From Mucilaginibacter sp. JRF (GTDB taxonomy: Bacteria; Bacteroidota; Bacteroidia; Sphingobacteriales; Sphingobacteriaceae), in NCBI RefSeq assembly GCF_015223065.1, contig NZ_JADFBY010000009.1, positions 62,001 to 126,000 on the forward strand: a stretch of 64,000 nucleotides of DNA, given 5' to 3'. How positions within the stretch are numbered: position 1 is the stretch's first letter; each line of letters starts with the position of its first letter. Shown one piece after another: positions 49,669 to 58,370 of this stretch. Position numbers and translations under genes: made by a program. The notes beneath the pieces were generated by a model. That model had not been told where the DNA came from and did not search any database. It saw only the letters and a list, made by a program, of their open reading frames with translations.

Positions 49669-51864
49669 ATGACTATTTCCGTATGGAGATACAGCCACTT
49701 AGCATTGGCTGTATCTTCTTTTTTATTTATAGCCCTGGCCGCCATTACCGGTTGTATACTTGCTTTTGAGCCTCTATCGCAAAAAACACAGCCTTACCGT
49801 ACCGATAATTTTAGCCAAATAACCGTAGCGCAAACGCTGCCTGCAATAAAAAAGAATTTTACGGAAATAATTGATGTTACTGTAGATGCCAACCAGTTTG
49901 TAATTGTAAAGGGGATTGATACCGCCGGTAACGATGCTGGCGTATATGTTAATGCCCGCACCGGCCAAATACTGGGCGAACCTGAAAAGCCAAGCGAGTT
50001 TTTCCAGTGGGTGACCACCCTGCACCGCTCCCTATTTTTGCACGAAACCGGGCGTATAGTTATGGGCGTGGTGGCTTTTTTGTTGTTCCTGATAGCCACA
50101 TCGGGCATGGTGCTGGTTATACAGCGGCAAAAGGGTTTAAAGCGATTTTTTAATAAAATAGTTAAAGAGGACTTTGCCAAATATTACCACGTGTTATTAG
50201 GGCGATTGCTGCTCATACCCATCATAATCATATCGGCAACAGGTACCTGGCTAACGCTTGATAAGTATAATGAAGATGCCGAAGTAAAGATCAAGCATAA
50301 CATCGATTTTGATGCGCTAAAATCAGAACCGGTTAAGAAACTAACAGACTTCGCGGTATTTAAAACCACCAAACTTGCCGATGTTCAAACTATAGAATTC
50401 CCGTTCTCTGAGGATGTGGAGGACTATTTTACCCTGAAACTTAAGGACAGGGAGATAGTAGTTAACCAGATAACAGGCGAGGTGATCAGCGAGGTGCTAT
50501 ATCCTAAAAAGGTGTTGTTAGCCAACCTGAGTTTGAGTTTGCATACCGGTCGCGATAGCTTTATATGGGCATTGGTGCTGGCTGTTGCCTCGGCAAATAT
50601 TTTGTTCTTTATCTATTCGGGCTTTGTGATCACGCTGAAACGCAGAACCGGCCGCATAAAAAATAAATACAAAGCCAGCGAGAGTAAGTTCATCATCCTA
50701 GTAGGCTCGGAGGGGGGCAGTACATTTACCTTTGCCAGGGCCATACACCAACAGCTTATTAAAAGCGGCGAAAAGAGTTTTATTACCGAGTTGAACAATT
50801 ATAACGTTTTCGCCAGGGCGGAGCATATTGTTGTATTGACCGCTACGTACGGTTTAGGTGATGCGCCTACCAATGCAGCTAAATTTATCAAACTTCTCGA
50901 CAAGCATCCGCAGCCAAATACGATAAAGTTCTCAGTGCTGGGATTCGGCTCAAAGGCTTATCCTGATTTTTGCCGGTTTGCGTTCGAGGCCAATAATGCC
51001 TTGTCGGCACAGCCCTGGGCTACACCTTTATTGGAGATCCATACGGTGAATGATCGTTCGCCTGCGGAGTTTAGCCAGTGGGCTGCGCTATGGTCGCAAA
51101 TGGTTGAGGTGCCGGTTGAGATATCGCCTGATGTATTTAAACAGGATATCAGGCGATTGCAAACACTTTCGGTACTTGAAAAAACCGACATCGTGCATCC
51201 CGAAGAAACCTTTATGGTGCGCATGAAAACCCGGCGATCTGTAAAGTTCCGTTCCGGCGATTTGCTGGCCATTTACCCGGCAAATGATCACCGCGAACGC
51301 CTGTACTCCATCGGTAAAATAGGTAAGGATGTGCAGCTGAGCGTGCGCATGCACGAGCATGGATTGGGTTCGGGGTTTTTGAACGGGCTTAATTCGGGCG
51401 ATGTTATCAAGGCCAAAATTGTAAGCAACGCGCACTTTTACTTTCCCGATAAGGCATCAAGGGTTATACTCATCTCAAACGGAACGGGTATAGCGCCATT
51501 TTTGGGTATGATTGATAGCAATAGCAAAAAGATAGATTGCCATTTATATTGCGGTTTCCCGCGCACAACTTCTTTCGATCTGTATCAGCAGCAATTGCTC
51601 CAAAATAAAACAGATAAAAAGCTGAGTAAGCTGAATGTAGCCTACTCGCGCGAGGGTGAAAAACAATATGTTAAACATTTGCTTGAGCGTGATGCCGGGT
51701 TGGTGTTCGATACCTTGCATCAAGGCGGTACACTAATGCTTTGCGGCTCACTATCTATGCAAAAAGATGTGATCGCCCTGCTCGAAACCATTTGCCATAA
51801 CTACAACGGCCATGAGGTAAGCTATTACCAGGGCCGCGGCCAGATATTGATGGATTGTTATTAA
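49669..51864 (+). CDS. PepSY-TM ferric reductase fused to flavodoxin and FAD/NADPH reductase (XusC-like)
   Basis: A 731-residue inner-membrane reductase. Residues 1-325 are a PepSY-TM unit with four helices and His residues for heme (YSHLALAVSSFLFIALAA, TLHRSLFLHETG, SLSLHTGRDSF). Residues about 343-475 are a flavodoxin domain (FIILVGSEGGSTFTFARAI, TATYGLGDAPTNAAKF, VLGFGSKAYPDFCRFA). Residues 495-731 are a ferredoxin-NADP reductase unit (RERLYSIGKI, ISNGTGIAPFLGMID, LMLCGSLSMQKDV). The protein can thus pass electrons from NADPH through FAD and FMN to heme and periplasmic ferric-siderophore. XusC of Bacteroides is a PepSY-type reductase with a similar role. Confidence 0.88.
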   Translation: MTISVWRYSHLALAVSSFLFIALAAITGCILAFEPLSQKTQPYRTDNFSQITVAQTLPAIKKNFTEIIDVTVDANQFVIVKGIDTAGNDAGVYVNARTGQILGEPEKPSEFFQWVTTLHRSLFLHETGRIVMGVVAFLLFLIATSGMVLVIQRQKGLKRFFNKIVKEDFAKYYHVLLGRLLLIPIIIISATGTWLTLDKYNEDAEVKIKHNIDFDALKSEPVKKLTDFAVFKTTKLADVQTIEFPFSEDVEDYFTLKLKDREIVVNQITGEVISEVLYPKKVLLANLSLSLHTGRDSFIWALVLAVASANILFFIYSGFVITLKRRTGRIKNKYKASESKFIILVGSEGGSTFTFARAIHQQLIKSGEKSFITELNNYNVFARAEHIVVLTATYGLGDAPTNAAKFIKLLDKHPQPNTIKFSVLGFGSKAYPDFCRFAFEANNALSAQPWATPLLEIHTVNDRSPAEFSQWAALWSQMVEVPVEISPDVFKQDIRRLQTLSVLEKTDIVHPEETFMVRMKTRRSVKFRSGDLLAIYPANDHRERLYSIGKIGKDVQLSVRMHEHGLGSGFLNGLNSGDVIKAKIVSNAHFYFPDKASRVILISNGTGIAPFLGMIDSNSKKIDCHLYCGFPRTTSFDLYQQQLLQNKTDKKLSKLNVAYSREGEKQYVKHLLERDAGLVFDTLHQGGTLMLCGSLSMQKDVIALLETICHNYNGHEVSYYQGRGQILMDCY

Positions 51865-51888
51865 TTTATTGATAATCAATATATAGCT

Positions 51889-51934
51889 ATAGCGGTCGGC
51901 TGTGTTTATGAACATGCCGGCCGTTGTTTTTTAT
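51889..51934 (+). terminator. Terminator between reductase and TonB receptor genes
   Basis: An imperfect GC-rich stem (51892-51905 with 51911-51924, including G-T pairs) followed by TTGTTTTTTAT. It ends the ankyrin-DUF2271-reductase transcript; the receptor has its own promoter downstream. Confidence 0.7.
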
Positions 51935-51977
51935 CCCCTTATAGCCTATTCGGTATTTACGAAATACGGCTTGTAAT

Positions 51978-52015
51978 TTCTCCCTTTAGCGTTACTTATT
52001 CTCCCGATGCCGTCA
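51978..52015 (+). promoter_or_regulatory. Tandem 17-bp operator, copy B
   Basis: Direct repeats TTCTCCC-N5-CGTTA (51978-51994) and TTCTCCC-N5-CGTCA (51999-52015), with a period of 21 bp, as in copy A. The second repeat ends 11 bp before the -7 element TATCTTTG, against 22 bp at copy A. That difference is one helical turn, so the bound protein would face polymerase from the same side. It takes the place of a normal -33 element, as expected for activator-dependent promoters. Confidence 0.65.
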
Positions 52016-52026
52016 TTGTCTGCTTC

Positions 52027-52070
52027 TATCTTTGCGGCAATCCATTATTATTTAGACTTATTACAAATAA
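52027..52070 (+). promoter_or_regulatory. -7 element and Fur-like box, copy B
   Basis: TATCTTTG (52027-52034) is identical to the -7 element at copy A. The 23-bp box at 52048-52070 has arms TTATTT and AAATAA, with AGAC after the left arm and ATTA before the right. An inner 7-bp inverted repeat (52056-52062 with 52066-52072) overlaps it. It lies between the start of transcription and the receptor gene, a repressor position. Confidence 0.6.
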
Positions 52071-52093
52071 GTTTCAGAAAAGAAACGCAATAA

Positions 52094-54493
52094 ATGAAGC
52101 ACTATTTACTCCTGATTATTTTTTCGTGCATATCAACCCTCGCGCTGGCGCAAACCGCAACATTATCCGGCCGGGTTACCGATCATAACAACAAGCCCGT
52201 TGATGGTGCTACCGTGGTGATCAAAGAGCTCAACAAAATGGCCGTTACTGATGAAGATGGCAAATACCAGTTTAACCAAGTTAAGCATGGCGAGTATACC
52301 ATCAGCATTACATCAATAACCATACTACCCGAGGTTATCAAGGTTAAAGTTACCGGCGATAAGACAGTTGCCAACGCCCACGTAAAAGCCCCGAAAGATA
52401 AAGAGCTTACGCAGGTAGTAGTTCAGGCCAAAACCGAAAAGCGCAAGATAGAAACATCGGGCTTTGCCGTAAATGTGGTTGATACCAAGGAGGCTTCGCT
52501 GCGTAATTTACAGGTAAACGAACTGCTGAACAGAACGGTAGGGGTAAGGGTGCGCCAAAGTGGTGGTCTGGGTTCTGATGCTAATTATAACCTGAACGGT
52601 ATGTCGGGCCGTGCCATCGGGATATTTATTGATGGTATCGAAATATCAACCTATGGCTCATCATTCAACCTTAATAATATTCCGCCCGCGCTTATTGAGC
52701 GTATCGAGATATACAAAGGCGTATTACCGGCGCACCTATCAGGCGACTTTTTAGGCGGCGGTATCAACGTCATCTTGAAGAAAGGCGGCATGCGCAGTAA
52801 CCTGATCGCTTCGGCATCATACGGCTCATTCAACACCCAGCAAGCTGACCTTACCGGTATGTACCGCGACCCTGCAACGGGCTTCACCGTGCGTGGATCA
52901 GGCTTTTACAGCTACACCGATAATGATTACGAGGTATGGGGCCAGTTTGTACGTAACGAACAACCTAACGGCACCATGGTTGAAACCCGCGGCAAACGTT
53001 TTAATGATGCCTATCGCTCATATGGTGGTCGTTTAGAGGCTGGTTTTACCGATGTTAAATGGGCTGATAATTTCATCATCAACTATAACTACTCGCACAC
53101 TTATGATGAGGTGCAGCATGGCCAGTACATGAGCAGGCCGTACATGGGCAGGTTTTCCAGATCGAACGCTAATGTTATCGGGCTGGATTATAAAAAGAAC
53201 GACCTGTTTTTACCAGGCCTCAACTTTACATTTAACGGTGTTTACAGCGATAGGAAGCAATATATAGAGGATACGGTAAGCTATCGCTATAACTGGGATG
53301 GCAAGCCGGTTATAGGTATACGTGGGGAGCCATTACGCACCCTTGGTGGAGCACAACAAGGTGCGCCAACCATGAATACTATTGACAGGCAGATAGCCAC
53401 CCTGCGATCAAGCCTGAGCTATAATGTAGCCGAAAATCATAAAGTGGTATTTAACCACATGTTTTACGTGGTTGACAGGCAGGATTTTGACGCGCTGCGC
53501 ACGGTGCTTGAGCGTAATTATTTTTCAACCAGCGATCTGACCAAAAATGTTTCGGCCTTATCATACGAAGCGCAGCTATTTGACGGCCGTTTAATAACCA
53601 ACCTGTTTGGTAAACTATATCAGCAAAAAATTGACAGGATGGACCCGATACAGCAAACAGTTAACGGTCAGCCTACACGTGTTGAACGGGTAACTACCGA
53701 CAACAGGAATACTACGGGCTATGGTTTTGCAGCATCTTACGCGCTTAAGCCCAACTTTGTAGTGATAGCTTCAGCCGAGAAAGCGGTGAGAATGCCCGGC
53801 GAGTCGGAGATATTCGGTAACCAGGCCGATAACCTGTTGCCTAACCCATCCATTCGCCCCGAGATCAGCAACAACTTTAACCTGGGCGTACGTGCGGGTT
53901 CATATAACTTAAACGGACACAAAGTATCCGTATCGGCAGGTGGTTTTTTGAGGGATACCAAGGATAAGATCGTGATGCTGTCAAGCGACAGGGCCATTAC
54001 CAATATGGAAACCTCTAACAACGTAAACCTTTCTGGCGTGCGTTCAATAGGTTTTGAGGCCGAAGTGAATTATGTTTTTCAAAAGCTTAATGTGGTGTTG
54101 AACGTGTCAAAATTCAATGCCTTGTTGCAAGATCCGGCCTCGAACTACGATGGCAGGCAGATACCTAATGAGCCGTTCTTTACCGGCAATGGTAATGTAC
54201 AGTACAGGTTTGATGATGTGATCAGCAAAAAATCTATCATGAATGTGTACTACAACTTTGGCTACGTGCATCCATTTGAAACCATCTGGCAGCTAAGGCG
54301 CGATGAGTTCAATGTTACCCCAAGGCAATTTATTCAGGATGTGGGTATGAGCTACCGTTTCCCAAGCCAAAGGATAGTGGTAAGCTTTGATGCCAAAAAC
54401 ATATTTAACAAAGAGGCTTACGATAATTTTGCCGCCCAAAAACCGGGAAGGGCCTTCTACCTCAAATTGAATTACTCCATAAATAATCTGTAA
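52094..54493 (+). CDS. TonB-dependent outer-membrane receptor, siderophore type (XusA-like)
   Basis: A 799-residue outer-membrane importer. The signal peptide is MKHYLLLIIFSCISTLALAQ. Residues 24-105 are a carboxypeptidase-regulatory-like beta domain (LSGRVTDHNNKPVDGATVVI). The plug follows (LRNLQVNELLNRTVGVRVRQ and RIEIYKGVLPAHLSGDFLGG), then a 22-strand barrel ending in ALYLKLNYSI-type aromatic strands. There is no SusD partner, so it is not a polysaccharide importer. The adjacent DUF4374 lipoprotein, PepSY reductase and Fur-like box point to uptake of ferric siderophores, as with XusA. The ligand is not known. Confidence 0.88.
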   Translation: MKHYLLLIIFSCISTLALAQTATLSGRVTDHNNKPVDGATVVIKELNKMAVTDEDGKYQFNQVKHGEYTISITSITILPEVIKVKVTGDKTVANAHVKAPKDKELTQVVVQAKTEKRKIETSGFAVNVVDTKEASLRNLQVNELLNRTVGVRVRQSGGLGSDANYNLNGMSGRAIGIFIDGIEISTYGSSFNLNNIPPALIERIEIYKGVLPAHLSGDFLGGGINVILKKGGMRSNLIASASYGSFNTQQADLTGMYRDPATGFTVRGSGFYSYTDNDYEVWGQFVRNEQPNGTMVETRGKRFNDAYRSYGGRLEAGFTDVKWADNFIINYNYSHTYDEVQHGQYMSRPYMGRFSRSNANVIGLDYKKNDLFLPGLNFTFNGVYSDRKQYIEDTVSYRYNWDGKPVIGIRGEPLRTLGGAQQGAPTMNTIDRQIATLRSSLSYNVAENHKVVFNHMFYVVDRQDFDALRTVLERNYFSTSDLTKNVSALSYEAQLFDGRLITNLFGKLYQQKIDRMDPIQQTVNGQPTRVERVTTDNRNTTGYGFAASYALKPNFVVIASAEKAVRMPGESEIFGNQADNLLPNPSIRPEISNNFNLGVRAGSYNLNGHKVSVSAGGFLRDTKDKIVMLSSDRAITNMETSNNVNLSGVRSIGFEAEVNYVFQKLNVVLNVSKFNALLQDPASNYDGRQIPNEPFFTGNGNVQYRFDDVISKKSIMNVYYNFGYVHPFETIWQLRRDEFNVTPRQFIQDVGMSYRFPSQRIVVSFDAKNIFNKEAYDNFAAQKPGRAFYLKLNYSINNL

Positions 54494-54512
54494 AATAAAA
54501 GTGAATAAGAAT

Positions 54513-55832
54513 ATGAAAAAACAATTATTAAAACTCCTGATGGCAGGAGCCGTTGCAACTACCATGGGCATGGCAGGTTGCTCATCAAATAATGATGAAG
54601 TTACCCCGGGCGAAGACCTTGGCGATGCTGATAGATGGATCACTGTTTCGGGCGCGTTAATGGGTACAAACCCGGGCGACGGTAACGGCGGTACCATGGT
54701 ATACTCGGTGAACGTTAACGATGCTAAAGATCCTAATAAATCAATCAGTGTATATGATGATGGTTTTCAGGTTAGGTCGCAACGTACTGCCCGCCTGCAA
54801 TCATCAATAGATGGTAGCACCCTTTTTAACATTGCTTACACAGGCCCTAATGGTGGCGAGTTTTCAAAATACCAGGTAGCAGGTGGCGGTCAATTTAATG
54901 AGCTGGGCGATAAGGTGAATATATCAAGCTATGCAACAGCATCACCACGTTGGTTAAAGTTGTTTGATAACGACCAAACCGGTATCGCTGTTAATGTATC
55001 AGGCGTACAGATCACTACCGGCGCGAACGGAGCCTACGCTTATGCCAGAGGTACCTCAACAATATTATCATTGAATTTACAGCAAGCCGGTATCAAAACT
55101 TACGAGCAATATCAAATTCCGCTTTCGGCAGAGGAAGAAGCTCAGGGCTTTTACATCGGTCGTTTAGATGGCCCGGTATTGAACCGTGCAGGTGATAAGC
55201 TGATCATCGGTGTATCGCGCAGCAAATACGACCCTGCAACCGGCCAGTCAGACAATTCAGGTACAGTAAAGATCAGCTCAAAATCATTAGTGGTTGATTA
55301 CCCTTCACTGAAAAATCCAAAGATCATTTCATCAACTGTTAGCCAGGGTAATACTAACGGTTACCGCAGCTTTAACGCGTTTTTGGCTGAGGATGGCAAC
55401 ATTTACCAGGCTACGCAAAATGGCCTAAACGGTTCACACATCCTGAAAATTGGTCAAAACAATGAGTACGATAACAGCTACGTATTTAGCCTTGACGCTG
55501 CTTTAGGTGTAACCGGTACTTATGTTGATGCCTGGAGATATGCAGGTAACGGCATAGCTTACGTAGCTTACAGTATTGCCGACGCTGGTGGTTATATTGC
55601 CCGTGTTGACCTTAACGCGCGCACAGCTACCAAAGTAGCCATACCAGAGGATGCAGACCTGAGCTTTGGCCAATACCAGGGCTTTGTAGTTAATGGCGAC
55701 GAGGTTTTTGTAGCTGTAACTCCTGTTGGTAAAGATGGTAACATCTACATCATGAACAGCCGTACCGGTGCCTTAACCAAAGGCGCTAAACTGGTTAACA
55801 AAACCGGTAACCACTACATTGGCGTGTTCTAA
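54513..55832 (+). CDS. DUF4374 surface lipoprotein (XusB-like siderophore-binding protein)
   Basis: A 439-residue lipoprotein with lipobox GMAGC near residue 22 followed by SSNNDEVTPGED. The mature protein is a beta-propeller-type repeat structure (YRSFNAFLAEDGNIYQATQNG, DAWRYAGNGIAYVAYSIAD) of the DUF4374 family. XusB of Bacteroides thetaiotaomicron belongs to this family and binds ferric enterobactin at the cell surface. I use ATG 54513; GTG 54501 is possible. It follows the receptor gene by 19 bp and ends at a strong terminator, so receptor and lipoprotein form one transcript. Confidence 0.87.
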   Translation: MKKQLLKLLMAGAVATTMGMAGCSSNNDEVTPGEDLGDADRWITVSGALMGTNPGDGNGGTMVYSVNVNDAKDPNKSISVYDDGFQVRSQRTARLQSSIDGSTLFNIAYTGPNGGEFSKYQVAGGGQFNELGDKVNISSYATASPRWLKLFDNDQTGIAVNVSGVQITTGANGAYAYARGTSTILSLNLQQAGIKTYEQYQIPLSAEEEAQGFYIGRLDGPVLNRAGDKLIIGVSRSKYDPATGQSDNSGTVKISSKSLVVDYPSLKNPKIISSTVSQGNTNGYRSFNAFLAEDGNIYQATQNGLNGSHILKIGQNNEYDNSYVFSLDAALGVTGTYVDAWRYAGNGIAYVAYSIADAGGYIARVDLNARTATKVAIPEDADLSFGQYQGFVVNGDEVFVAVTPVGKDGNIYIMNSRTGALTKGAKLVNKTGNHYIGVF

Positions 55833-55854
55833 GAAATAATAACAAGCTCTAAAA

Positions 55855-55894
55855 ATAGAAAAGGGTATCCAAATTATTGGATACCCTTTTCTAT
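55855..55894. terminator. Bidirectional terminator
   Basis: A perfect 16-bp stem (55855-55870 with 55879-55894) with an 8-nt loop between the convergent DUF4374 and GH114 genes. The stem itself supplies T-runs on both strands. Confidence 0.88.
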
Positions 55895-55910
55895 TTAGTT
55901 GATAGTTCTT

Positions 55911-56762
55911 TTACTGGCATTTATGCACCCATGCATCCAGATCACGCTTTTTCAGGATGATGGTATAGCCCAAACCAGCGGCAGCAGGGCAGTACTGCGA
56001 ATCAAATGTTTTTTCGGATGTTTCGTCGTTATACTCAGTCGAAAACACGGGCTTCTTGAGATCGATGTATAATTTCAAATCGTTTTGCCAGCCTTGTTTA
56101 AAGGCATCCTCGGTAAGTGCCCAATCAAATTTTGAGGCATATTGCGCGGTGATATCCGGTACGTTCTTTTGGCCGATACCCAAGCCGTTGCTGTGCGCCA
56201 GGGTTATCAAAAAGTCGATATACCTTTTGGTGTCCTCAATGCTGATGTTAAATCCGGTTGTGTTGGAGTAACTATCCAGGTTATCAGGTTCAATAGCATC
56301 AAAGCCTTTTTTGAGGATCATGTTAAAACGTGAATTAAGCCAGGGTTTTAATTTCTCGATCTGGCGTATATCCAGCCATTTTTCGTGCGGCCAATCATCA
56401 TATTTTTTGCCTACCACCTCTTTAGGTAACAAGGAACCATCAGGCCTGTCATCCTCAAAAGTACCAACAGAAAGATAGGCGATCACCTTTTTACCCTGTG
56501 CGTGCAGCGCCGCAACAGTTTCGGCAGATGTGGTAAAGGCATCAACATCAACCACGTTGCCGCTAAAGGTATTTGATGAGCTGATGTCGTCCAGTTCCCA
56601 ATCAAAGCTTACACCTGCTGTTGGTTGCCACCAGGTTGTTTTGTCGCCGGGTAATTCGGTGGGGTCTACGGTGTTAGTTGTATCGTTTTCTGCGGAGCCT
56701 TTTTTACAGGCAGTGGCGAATATTAGAATTAGGAATAAACTCCAGGTTTTATGGTTGAACAT
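55911..56762 (-). CDS. GH114-type lipoprotein (endo-alpha-1,4-polygalactosaminidase family)
   Basis: A 283-residue secreted TIM-barrel protein. WWQPTAGVSFDWELDD starts the domain. VVDVDAFTTSAETVAALHAQGKKVIAYLSVGTFEDDRPD and GFDAIEPDNLDSY carry the acidic residues expected for catalysis in GH114, and IGQKNVPDITAQYASKFDWA follows. This family cleaves alpha-1,4-galactosamine-containing polymers such as Pel-type polysaccharide. I start at ATG 56762 (MFNHKTWSLFLILIFATACKK), a lipoprotein-type signal ending in Cys; the frame to 56858 has no signal. The ATP-grasp gene lies 125 bp upstream on the same strand. Confidence 0.83.
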   Translation of the reverse strand: MFNHKTWSLFLILIFATACKKGSAENDTTNTVDPTELPGDKTTWWQPTAGVSFDWELDDISSSNTFSGNVVDVDAFTTSAETVAALHAQGKKVIAYLSVGTFEDDRPDGSLLPKEVVGKKYDDWPHEKWLDIRQIEKLKPWLNSRFNMILKKGFDAIEPDNLDSYSNTTGFNISIEDTKRYIDFLITLAHSNGLGIGQKNVPDITAQYASKFDWALTEDAFKQGWQNDLKLYIDLKKPVFSTEYNDETSEKTFDSQYCPAAAGLGYTIILKKRDLDAWVHKCQ

Positions 56763-56887
56763 GTGTAACAAATACTTTGTACCATAAACGGCAATTGCAT
56801 CACAATTGTATAAATGTGTAAAATAAATGTTACATGGCTTAGCCCGTTCACCAATCAATTTGCGCTATAGCAGTAAAGGAATGACTG

Positions 56888-57742
56888 CTAAACCATTCCT
56901 TTACAATATTTATCCCAATAAGAGATCAGTAGTTTTTGACCAAATGGCGTAGTGCCGCCTCCCATAGATGGAGTCGGGGTGAATTCACCAAATACTGCGC
57001 CGTCGTTTGTAGCGTAAAAATCTATCCGTACAAATATTTGGTACACGCGGCTCATGGCTTTTGCCTGGCGCAACATCTCCGCAAAACACTGAGGTTGATT
57101 TTGATATTGAGCCGGTGGGTATTTTTCGATCACGCGTTTCATGGGCACCCAGTTTTCATCGTAAAAGGCGCTGTAACCTTCTGACGGGCTTAAACGGTCA
57201 ATCACCCAAATACATGCTACCTCGCCATTAAAGCAAAAGAATTTATAATCAGTAAGTATTTCATTTTTACCATTCTCGTTCTTTAAGAATTCCTCGAACA
57301 AAAACTCCAGGTGCGGGTTTTGTGCGACTTCCTTTTTAAGACACTCCCTGATCTGCTGTTCTGTATAATGCTTTTTATCAAATAGATTGAAATCCTTTTT
57401 CATGATAAAAACCATATTTGAGGAGTGACCCACTGTTGGCCTGATCACATAGTTTTCGGGCAAAATGCTAAAGTCAACACAATCGATATTCCGTCCTTTC
57501 CAGTAAGTTTTAGCTGTTTTGCAACCAAGTTTCGCTGCAAATTCCTTAGCGTTACTCTTGTTGCTCAGTTTACGTTGCCAGTCGGCGGCGTCCATCCAGT
57601 TTGAGAATGAATCATCAGCCTGCAAAACAGTATTTCTAACAATTTCGGCAGTAGGGGTATTCCAAAAATGATTGTGACGTGCCCTTATACGAGCCGGATA
57701 TGCACCATTGTAATCGAGATAGGCTTTTAGGTAGTTTAGCAT
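56888..57742 (-). CDS. ATP-grasp protein (TupA-like)
   Basis: A 284-residue protein of the TupA-like ATP-grasp type. Visible features are the N-terminal YNGAYPARIRARHNHFWNTP, the ATP-site segment NYVIRPTVGHSSNMVFIMKK with its basic residues, and FFCFNGEVACIWVIDR. VRIDFYATNDGAVFGEFTPTPS supplies the metal-binding acidic residues. TupA-like enzymes attach amino acids or sugars to surface polymers through peptide-like bonds; the precise substrate is not known. The neighbour on the same strand is the GH114 lipoprotein gene, which suggests a shared surface-polymer role. Confidence 0.8.
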   Translation of the reverse strand: MLNYLKAYLDYNGAYPARIRARHNHFWNTPTAEIVRNTVLQADDSFSNWMDAADWQRKLSNKSNAKEFAAKLGCKTAKTYWKGRNIDCVDFSILPENYVIRPTVGHSSNMVFIMKKDFNLFDKKHYTEQQIRECLKKEVAQNPHLEFLFEEFLKNENGKNEILTDYKFFCFNGEVACIWVIDRLSPSEGYSAFYDENWVPMKRVIEKYPPAQYQNQPQCFAEMLRQAKAMSRVYQIFVRIDFYATNDGAVFGEFTPTPSMGGGTTPFGQKLLISYWDKYCKGMV

Positions 57743-58370
57743 GAGGTAGGTTTTAATTTATTGGTTAAATTTAATTCCTCAAATTTTGCATATTTATAAT
57801 TAAAACAATAGTAGAATGCTCTATTGGTAATTATTTGTTCCAAAAACATTAAATAGATAGCAAATTAGCACAGCCCCAAATTCAATATAAATTTGAGCCG
57901 GATTGCATAAATTAATTATCTACAGCTATTAAAAATTGATTAGATTTTCTTGGGATGCTGAGGTGAAGAAATTTTAGATTGTGGATTGAGGATTGTAGAT
58001 ATTTTTTGAAAAAAATATTGAGTTTTGGTGAGTTGATTTTATCAAAATAACAGTGTGAAGTTCAGTATTATCTGACGGTTCAGGCAGAAATTTAAATGTT
58101 TCTTTAAAAAGAGTGTAAAAGCGACGTAGATTTTGATAAAATTAATTGGGCTTTTAGATTTTTCTAGAAACTTTCTTGCTAATTATTAATTGTTTTTTAA
58201 TTAATAACATAGCGCATATTGTTACCTCGATTTGCCCATACTTCTCACTTTTGTGATTTTTGGGATCATCTATTAGGTGATTTGGTAAATAAAACCCTTT
58301 TAATAAAAAAGCCGTAAGCCAAACACAAGTTTAACTTACGGCAATCAATTCTTTACAGAGAAACCGGTGA
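57743..58370. other. AT-rich intergenic region, no gene seen
   Basis: About 630 bp with no credible frame. It holds degenerate GATTG repeats near 57977-57996, an A/T-only hairpin (57999-58018) and, at its right end, the terminator of the ABC-F gene. The rest should include the promoter of the ATP-grasp gene; I cannot place it. Confidence 0.5.
58305..58342 (-). terminator. Terminator after ABC-F gene
   Basis: On the minus strand an 8-bp stem (58342-58335 with 58318-58311) with a 16-nt loop is followed by TTTTTTA. It lies 28 bp after the ABC-F stop. Confidence 0.75.

Noticed and set aside
49794-50180. A 128-codon reverse frame opposite the PepSY reductase.
   Set aside because: It mirrors codons of the membrane helices and shows no protein-family pattern.
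52094-55832. Calling the TonB receptor and lipoprotein a SusC/SusD polysaccharide uptake pair.
   Set aside because: The lipoprotein is of the DUF4374 type, not the helical SusD type, and the neighbours are iron-related.
57999-58018. An A/T-only hairpin considered as a terminator.
   Set aside because: It has no GC pairs, lies more than 280 bp from the nearest gene end and is expected by chance in such AT-rich sequence.
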